From assembly GCA_037349105.1 (NCBI GenBank), contig JAYJMM010000070.1, forward strand, positions 372,001 through 436,000: 64,000 bases of DNA. Direction: 5' to 3'. The position numbers and the translations under genes are program-made. The notes beneath the pieces were generated by a model. That model worked only from the letters and a program-made list of their open reading frames with translations, was not told the origin of the DNA and ran no database searches. Within the stretch, counting starts at the first letter, position 1; every line of letters starts with the position of its first letter. This DNA comes from Limnomonas spitsbergensis. Its lineage: Eukaryota; Chlorophyta; Chlorophyceae; Chlamydomonadales. Shown piece after piece: positions 48,636 through 57,400 of the stretch.

Positions 48636-49448
48636 ACGATATTTGAATGAAAGATGGGATTTTATTGTCTACGTCAGTATTCCGATGTGGAGCTTAAACG
48701 CGTAGCTTCGCAGCGCGTCAAATGGTGGATGTCAATTGCAGAGATTAAGTGTGAATAAGTTTGGGACTGGTGTTGGGGTGACTTCCCAACGGTTTCCTGA
48801 TCAAGATCTCATGTCATTTGCGGATATATTTGCTCTTTTGCTTGACCTACAATTCAACTGGACCTCGCATTCACATTGCATCTATGAGGGGAGACCATGC
48901 TATTGATCTCCAGGTGAGCCTCAGGCAAGTCTCAAATATAAAGATCGAATACTGGTACTGGTACCGGACTCAACCAATGTTCTACTTCTGACCGTTTCAT
49001 TCTCTCATGGCTTGGGTGTGTCCACTTATTTCCACTTTTGACAAAACGTAGGCAGGTCATTGAAATTGATAGGGTTTCTGTGATGTAGCGGGCTAGCGGC
49101 CACCGCCGTGGTGAAATCACCGGCGTGGTGAAATCACTCACACAGTGACATGCCCATGCATGCATCTTCAACACTGGGATTTCATCGTGGCTTGATTTAG
49201 GACTTCAATGTAGCAGTGTCTTACTTTCATGTGTGAGGGGAATCATCAAACCTGTGCATCAGTTGATTAACAACAGGCTTGAGGCAGTTGAGGGGGCAAC
49301 CGAGTAAAACGTTTACTCAGTTCTCATGCTACCGGTACGTGACTTAGCTTTCAATGCCCAGGCGTCAAGGAGAAGCCAAGAGGCGGAGATGGGCAGGGCC
49401 CTCGGAAGGCACCACACAAGTTATGAATCGTTCCTAAGCAGACATGGG

Positions 49449-49700
49449 GGTGATCGTTTTGTAGGTCATGTGGTAGACATTGTTGAGGCCTAAACATTTC
49501 AGGGGCTGGGGAATTCTCAAAGACTCAGACCTCCCTTAATTTCTAGCATTTCCCCTGTCCGTTAAACTAAAATTACCCTTTTATTTATCCTTCTGGCCCC
49601 GCTTTCCTTGTTCCTGCCTTGTTCTCCCAACTGGACAGTTGGGTGCCACACCGTTGAGCCTGAGCAGGGCCCAGAGGTGAGAAGTCACCAACATGATGCA
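49449..49700 (+). mobile_element. LINE-like family copy D
   Basis: The frame GDRFVGHVVDIVEA-stop matches the family C-terminus. The shared tail follows, ending CAGTTGGGTGCC...TGAGCAGGGCCCAGAGGTG. Confidence 0.4.
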
Positions 49701-50304
49701 TTTCCGAAGTCCTGGATTCTGACTTACAATGCCATCAGCCATTCGAGCAGTGCTCGCAGCGTCCCGGAAGGTTGCTACAGGCAGGGCTTGAAGCCCAAGA
49801 AGCCTACGGAAATTCAATCGCATCTTGGACACGGTCCACTTAGGGCTTTACAGGGGCTGCAAGCCGGCCCTCTCTTGCGATGCTTTCGTACCCTTGTCCT
49901 GTTCTGTTCCCAATGCACACTGGAGCAGAGGCGGCAAAACAAGCAGCCATTTGCTTTGTGCCCGGTCTATGGAGTACAAGGAACTGTTTAAGAGCATTGA
50001 CCTGCCCTTAAAACAGATTAGACAACCCACCCTCCTCCAGTCGATGCATTCCCATGGTCATGCAGGCTGCGCACTATGGCTGTAAATGTTAAGAAGTCAT
50101 CCTCAAGCTCCTTGGAAAAACAGTACAGGGTTGGCTGTAAGATAAGTTTCCATCCGCAATATGCGACATTCAGATTTGATTGTTGGTATCCCTCAGGGTC
50201 ATCTGACTCAGGTGCTGGGAGCACTTAGCTCTGGTCGTTTGGACAAACCAAGTGTTTTGCAGCAATGAGCATTGGTGAGCGGGTGACAATGAGATGAGTT
50301 AACT

Positions 50305-50440
50305 TGTTTTTTCCTCCTTTCATTTGTCCTGCCCCCTTGTGTTGTTTCCATCTTCCCTCCCAACTTTTATTAGACAGGCGCCCACGCGGCCGAGCCTTAT
50401 TGAGCAGGGCCCAGAGGTATGACGTCATTGACTTGCTCAT
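50305..50440 (+). mobile_element. LINE-like family copy E (3' tail only)
   Basis: A pyrimidine-rich stretch leads into GGCGCCCACGCGGCCGAGCC and GAGCAGGGCCCAGAGGTATG, the common 3' end seen in copies B-D. No coding part remains. Confidence 0.4.
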
Positions 50441-50869
50441 GCCTATTTATGTTTCGAGACCTGCAGAGCAAGAACAAGTAGCCCAAAGCCGAATATCTGT
50501 TGGATCCAATGCCACCTTCGATTTATAGTACAAAATGTATACCGTATGATGTCCAGGGGGTGATGTCCTTAAATATTCTTTGGATCTTACGTCATTTGTA
50601 TTTGAATATCTTATATCTGATGTTTTTGAAAGTCCTGAAAGTTGTTCGTCTGTTACAAACTTGGCCACACCCACCAATGTGAGTTCCAATGTGTTCCGAT
50701 CTCAGATGTTCAGATATTTGGAGTCCATTGGGCAATGGGAAGTGCATGGTACTTGTTCAAGGAGTTACACCGTTCATGCATCCGGATCAGTCTAGGTCTC
50801 AGTGCAGTAAAGCTACACTTCAGCTAAGACCCTGCTTGCGTCCAGGGGGGGGCTGATGCTGCAGGGTCA

Positions 50870-51010
50870 CTGCTGTTTGGGCTGCCTGCCACAGGCCGGT
50901 CAAGGTTTGGTCCACCCATCCGCCCAGATGTGGCTGCCCAGCAAACCCAGGATGACCTGACGCGCAACACATTCCTGGCTACCGCCTGGGCTAAGCAGTT
51001 GTGGCATTCG
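50870..51010 (-). repeat. Dispersed repeat family copy (inverted)
   Basis: On the minus strand it reads GCTGGGCAGCCACATCTGGG, then GGACCAAACCTTGACCGGCC, matching the copies near 53.4 and 56.1 kb. A shorter inverted copy lies at 52075-52165. Confidence 0.45.
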
Positions 51011-51436
51011 CTGCTGCAAAAGGGTTGGGCATGAGCACCAGTAACATGTGCACCTGGTACCTCAGCTTGCGTGCAGAAGCATGCTCAGCCTGTGGCGGCA
51101 GGGGGGATTTTAGATTGTCAAACCTTGAGGACTAGGCGAAACAGCAGGAAAACGTACACACATATAAAGGACAACATGGGATGCTTCCTCTGATCGTCCA
51201 TTCATTCGTTCATTCAATTGTGCCTAAGTTGCAGGATTTGGATTGACTTGACAACCAAGAGCTTGTTTGCAGGACTTGGCCTAAATCAGCTGAGGGCCAT
51301 CATGGCTAGGGCCGGCAGGGGCCGGACTTGTGTTCAGTATAAAAGGCTGTATATAAGCATTGGGACTATGGGAGGGCATGGGCCTCCAAGCCAAGGTGTT
51401 GCATTACTGCCCCTCAATTTCTGATACCGCATGACA

Positions 51437-54400
51437 TCATGCCTCCACAGCAAGCGTCCCCTGCATAAGCCGCGGGTCGCTTTGCTGGAGGAACACGCCT
51501 CAAGACCCTGGAACAAGACCTCCCTCCCCCGCTTATCAACCCTCCAGCTGAGCCCTCGACCAGGTCCCGTGCCCCCCTCATGCATTACCTTGAGACATGG
51601 CGGCATATTCCTTGAGTCCAGGACCCTCTGAGCTCCCTCGGTGAGGGCAGACGTCTGGGGGGGCGCCTGATCTTCATCAGAGGAGATGCTGCCGCCACCA
51701 GCCCTCTCCGCTAGACCCGCAGCGTCCCCGGCCTTTAGGCCTGCCGAAAGTGCCTTTGGGCCTGCCTGCAGGTCCCGGCTCTCCAGGGGGTCAAAGAAGA
51801 GCGCGCGGAGGCTGCGGGCCAGACCGAGTGACAGTGCCTCCGCAGACTGGAGCCAGGCAACGAGCAAAGAGGACGGGGATTCAAATAAATAATGGAACGG
51901 AATTCTAACATGAGAGCAGAGTCGGGGGGTCGATTATGGAACCAGGATTGTTTTTACAATATGTGAATGACCGCTGGCCGGACACCACTGGGCATGCCCC
52001 ACCGATTTGATTATCCTTTTAATCAGCATGGTCAGTGTGCTTATTCCTCAACAGTCATCCCCTCCCCTCTCTTGAGGTCCCTGGCCGCTGGACAGTCCAG
52101 GTTTAGTCCCCCCCCATGCGTGTTTGGTCCCCATTAGCCCAGCGGCTACTGCCCAGAAACCAATCAGGTGTGCACTTAATAAAAACTGATGTTCGGTATG
52201 TCTCATCAGCTTTCCTCCCCCTAGGCGCTGGCTAACGAGTCTCATGGTCGCCCAAGCAGCAGGCGCCTCCATGGCAGCAGGCACCCGGCTGTGCCAGGCT
52301 CCCTGGGCCATGGGCTGGGATGTGACCCAATTGTAGCTAAAGCACACAGCAAAAAACAGCGTGGCTAGCGCTCCCCATGCGTCATCACCTTTCCTCCCTG
52401 GGCGCTTGCTGGGTCGTTGTAAATCAGCGCGTCATGCAGGGCAGACCAGAGCCGCGGCAGCCGCATGGGGCCCAGGCGGTTGAGGTCGAGCGAGGATAGC
52501 GGCAGCGGGGGGCGCGGGGGGGTAGGGAAGGCAGCTGCGGTGGCGGCCGATCCGCTCGCAGTGGAGCGGGGCACCTTGGCACTGCCCTGATCAGCAGGAG
52601 CAAGGGCGGCGGCCAAGCAGCTATGCACCAGTCCCTCCAGTCCCTGCCCAGTGGCAGATGAAAAGATGCAGGTGCGAAAAATCAGATGTGGATTTCGAGT
52701 GTAGAGCGGCCGGCCATGCAAGAATGCCTCCAGTCCCTGCCATAGTGACAGAAGATTACCTCCTAAATTGTTGTACCGGCACTGGTGCATAAAAACAAGA
52801 GGAAACAAGCTCAAAATAAGGAGTGCGGTGGGCAGTCGATGCAAAGGTTGGGGATAGGGCTGGTCCCAGGAGCAGAGCGTGAACATTACAGTCAATTTTC
52901 ATGCGTGCTACACCCCCTTAAGCACACAGCACACATTGCCTCACCAGGCTGGGGCATGACACGCGGATGTCCTCCCGCCAGTTCCCTGAGAAGGTGCCGA
53001 TCTTGGTCAGGCGCGCACCCGGTGCCGTGGCGCCGCTGGGCTGCTCGGCGGCCTCTAGGTTGCCCTTGACCTCGCCCCCCTCCTTGAACGTGAAGTTGGC
53101 GTACAGGCCAGTGTCAGGGCACTTGAGGACAAGATCGCCTGGAGTCAGGGTAGAGAGTGAGTTAGGGGGGGGGGCAGGTATGTAGGGGCATGGAGGTGGA
53201 GGTGCAACGTTGGACTTGAGGGCGCCCGACAGCTTGCAGGGGTTGGGGGTGGGGTGGGGGGGCGGAGAGGGGGGGGGAGAGGGGGAGGCATCACTGGACG
53301 CAGTACGAGAGGGGGGGCGCCTCAGCCTGCTCCAATCTGAAATCATAAGTGTGACCAGTGCTTACTTCGGTGCTCGCCTAACCAGTTTGGGAAGGCCGCT
53401 GGGCAGCCAACGCTAAGTAGCCACCACTGGGCCGATGGGGACCAAACCTAGACCGATGGCCCGAGCAGCTGACTCCACGCTGTACTCGGGCCCCCAGCCC
53501 TAGGTCATGATATGGGGGAAGGATATCTCAAGGAAGCAAGGATACATATGGAATGTGCCGGGGTAGACTGCTGTGTGATACCTCGTCAGCGTCTTCTCTC
53601 CTTGAATGACATGACCATCGGGATCACTAACCCCCTTCAGAAGTTTCCTAAGCAGCAAGAGATCACCTTAAGGGCTGTCATGGAACAGCTAAAACAAAGT
53701 ATTGAAGCCGCCTTAACGGCTGTCCAAAGCGAAATTTCCCCTGGTCTTCTTGGCCCCTACCCACCTAATGCTTTGTCATCTTTTATATGGTGTGCTCTGG
53801 ATCACGTTCAGCAGGCCGCTGGGCAGCCACCACAGGGCTGATGGCTTGCGGCCTGAGACTCAAGTAGCAGGCATCTTGCTGCATCAGGACCCCTTGGACC
53901 TGGGTCGTGATGTAACTGAATTATGATTTGACACACCCTAAAACGAACAGTATGAGTGTATGACCCACCCTCCACATAAGCCTTTTTTGCAGCCTGCATG
54001 GCCCCCCACGAAAACTGAACATTTCAATTGTAAAGCACATTTCCGAACCGCTCCACCCCTGCTTGAAAGCGCATCTTGCATCAGGCCAGGTAGTGGGCCC
54101 ACGTAAATTGCTTTTAAAACACAGCCCACCAGAATCTGCCTTTTCATTCCCGTCCCATACAGACTGCCTTTGTTTGCCCGCCCGCTCACTTATTGCCACC
54201 CAATCTTGTCCAACCCCACCTTTCCATTCCAGCCCACAGCTGCTGGAGAGTGGCTCATGCAGCACTAGGCTAGGCAGGGAGAACTCGTAGGTCTCAGCTG
54301 CCGATGCCGCCGGTAAGCCCTCGCCCTCGCCTTGCGCCGTGGAGGCAGCGGGGCGGGGCAGGAAGCTCACCTTGCCGCCACCAGCAAGGGACACCTGCAT

Positions 54401-57400
54401 GCCATGCAGGATCCAGATATGCTGCCGTAGGACAACCGAAAACTCTAAACAAACTGAAATGGATATCTTGAGGCGTCTGGTCGGGGTAAGAAACTGACCT
54501 GAACGCTGCAGGTGAGGGACGCAATGCAGCAACAAGTATGCTAAAAGGTAAGCTGGGGGGGGGAACTGGGTATCTGGACAAGTGGTATCTTAAGGTTTGT
54601 CATACAAACGTACATATTATGGACTTTAATTGCCTTTCCTCATATGATCAAGTCATTTTTTATTTCGAGTCATTTCTTATAATCCTGCCTCAGAGCAAAC
54701 AATTGACCCAAAGTCTTTACTGTAAGTCAGGTGTAAACAAGTGATAGACAGTATATTAATTTTCCCCTCACCCTTAAACTTATGATGGACGGCAAGGCAC
54801 ATACCGTAGTAATAAAGTTTCGTTTTTGTCACCACATATAAGAGGAGATAAATCGACAAATCACTGTTTTGTTCAATATTGCGTCACTTTCAAGATGAAC
54901 GAATCCAACATCTGTTTATTGATCCTTCCAAAAGTCTAATCAAGTTGTCCAGCATTACATTACTGGTGACTCAGACGAGCATTATCTAGTAGGACTGCTA
55001 AGTGCAGGTCACTGGGCCTCTCCATCATGAGCCGCTCAGACAGGGCTTGCAGGGGGGCCAAGTAGTGGTAGCTGATGCTAGGAACGTTGTGTAATAAGGG
55101 ACTTGAAGTAGAACATGCCTGAATGCCAATTTAATGTTCGGTTGTAAGTTCTGAGCAGGTCAATGTTACCTCACATCTTTCATGAGCGTAAAGTGCTGCT
55201 ATGGGGCTGATAATCAGCTGGTTACGACACTGGATTGTGTCGTTGCTAGGCCCTTTCCGGGTCTGCTGTAACATGTTGAAACGCTTTTGAGGTTTGAAAC
55301 TGACAAAAATAAGGGAAATGTAAGCCATGAAGAATTTGTTCTGCAGCGTCTTGAAGAGTTCACGAATCATTTAATGTGAAAACGAAATTATTGTATTACT
55401 CACAGTATTCAAGTGGAAACGGATTTTACTAAAGATACGAAACTGGAGCGAAGGGGGGACAAAAACAAAAAAATCGACCCCATCCCCCATTTTGTAGAGC
55501 TAGAAATAGTCGGTAGTCAATAGCTTGGCTGAGCTCAGTTCCCAAATTAACTGTTGGTATGAATTGTGATCGCTAGCAAGCCTAGGTCAGTACTCAGTAG
55601 CCTGGCTGAGCCCAGTAACAAAATTGGCTGTTAGCATGAATGGTTATCACCTAACAAATTGAAATATACCACTAGAGCGCCTTTACGAGCTGATCAAAAA
55701 CACCCCTTACATGCCCTGTAATTTTGAATTTTGACTGAGTTATTTGAATTTCAATGGGTTCCGGAGGCGGGGGGGGAGGGGGGGGCTTGGGTGCTCGTTT
55801 TTGGGGGGGGTGGGTGGGGGTAGGCTTGGATGCTCGTTTGGGGGGGGGGGGGATGGGGTCCCCAGCTTTTTTTTTGCCCCCCTCCTCGACCTGGAGTAAC
55901 AATACGGTATACACTATACAGCATCTGGAAAAGTGGCATACCTGAAAGAGCTCCCTGAGGCTAAACAATTGCCAGTGGGATGCTCATAAATGCCAGCGAC
56001 AGTTCCATTTTTGATTGTGGGTTTAAGGTCTGTGTGACTGCCACTGCTGACATCAGCATTCCTCGGCGATATCACAGCCTGCGACCGAGGGGATCTAGTG
56101 CAGCAAGCTCAAGAGCTTGCTTGGGCCACCTGGACCGGGCTGCCTATGGCCGGTCAAGGTTTGGGCCTAATTGGCCCAGGGGGGGCCAAACTGATGCTGC
56201 ACACATTCTGCCACGTGCACTTTTCATCTCAGCACAATCTGCACATACTGGTACTTCAAACCTCTAAAGTACAGGTGCTGATAGGAAGTTCCTGCCAGGT
56301 GCAAATAGGAAGTTCCTGCCAGGTGCAAATAGGAAGTTCCTGCCAGGTGCAAATACGAAGTTCCTGCCAGGTGCAAATAGGAAGTTCCTGCCAGGTGCAA
56401 ATAGGAAGTTCCTGCCAGGTGCAGATAGGAAGTTCCTGCCAGGTGCAGATAGGAAGTTCCTGCCAGGTGCAAATAGGAAGTTCCTGCCAGGTGCAAATAG
56501 GAAGTTCCTGCCAGGTGCAAATAGGAAGTTCCTGCCAGGTGCAAATAGGAAGTTCCTGCCATGAAAGCCCAATGGGGAAATTGTCTTGGTCATAACACGT
56601 GTGAGAAACTCAGGTCAGTGTCCCATGCATCCACCACATCTCATGCACATTCTACCCTATGCACATTCTACCCTATGCACATTCTACCCTATGCACATTC
56701 TACCCTATGCACATTCTACCCTATGCACATTATACCCTATGCACATTATACCCTATGCACATTATATCCTATGCACATTATACCCTATGCACATTATAAC
56801 CTATGCACATTATAACCTATGCACATTATAACCTATGCACATTATATCCTATGCACATTATACCCTATGCACATTATACCCTATGCACATTATATCCTAT
56901 GCACATTATAACCTATGCACATTATATCCTATGCACATTATACCCTATGCACATTATACCCTATGCACATTATACCCTATGCACATTATACCCTATGCAC
57001 ATTATATCCTATGCACATTATAACCTATGCACATTATATCCTATGCACATTATACCCTATGCACATTATACCCTATGCACATTATACCCTATGCACATTA
57101 TAACCTATGCACATTATAACCTATGCACATTATACCCTATGCACATTATACCCTATGCACATTATACCCTATGCACATTCCGCCGTTAGCACAAGCAAGT
57201 TTCATGCACATTATGTCTTATGCACAATTGCACATTCCGTCATGTGCACATTCCATGGCATCTGTTGCCTCACCTTTGCGTAGCTGTTGCCGCCGAGTCG
57301 CCTGTACTTGGCGCGAGCAGAGGGGTCCACCCACCAACTCATAGATGCCAGGGGGACTGCACCCTGAGGGAAAACAAAGTCCAGGCATGAGTACATACGG

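Larger units (their letters stand above)
48636..51436. other. Intergenic repeat-bearing region
   Basis: It contains the upstream DNA of the coiled-coil gene, LINE-like copies D and E and an inverted copy of the dispersed repeat. Around 49098-49140 a short direct repeat (CCGCCGTGGTGAAATCAC / CGGCGTGGTGAAATCAC) is visible. I find no gene. Confidence 0.4.

Noticed and set aside
56280..57180. Long open frames of 8-aa and 16-aa repeats as repeat proteins
   Set aside because: They exist in several frames and on both strands simply because the tandem units lack stops; they are intronic in the ORP gene.
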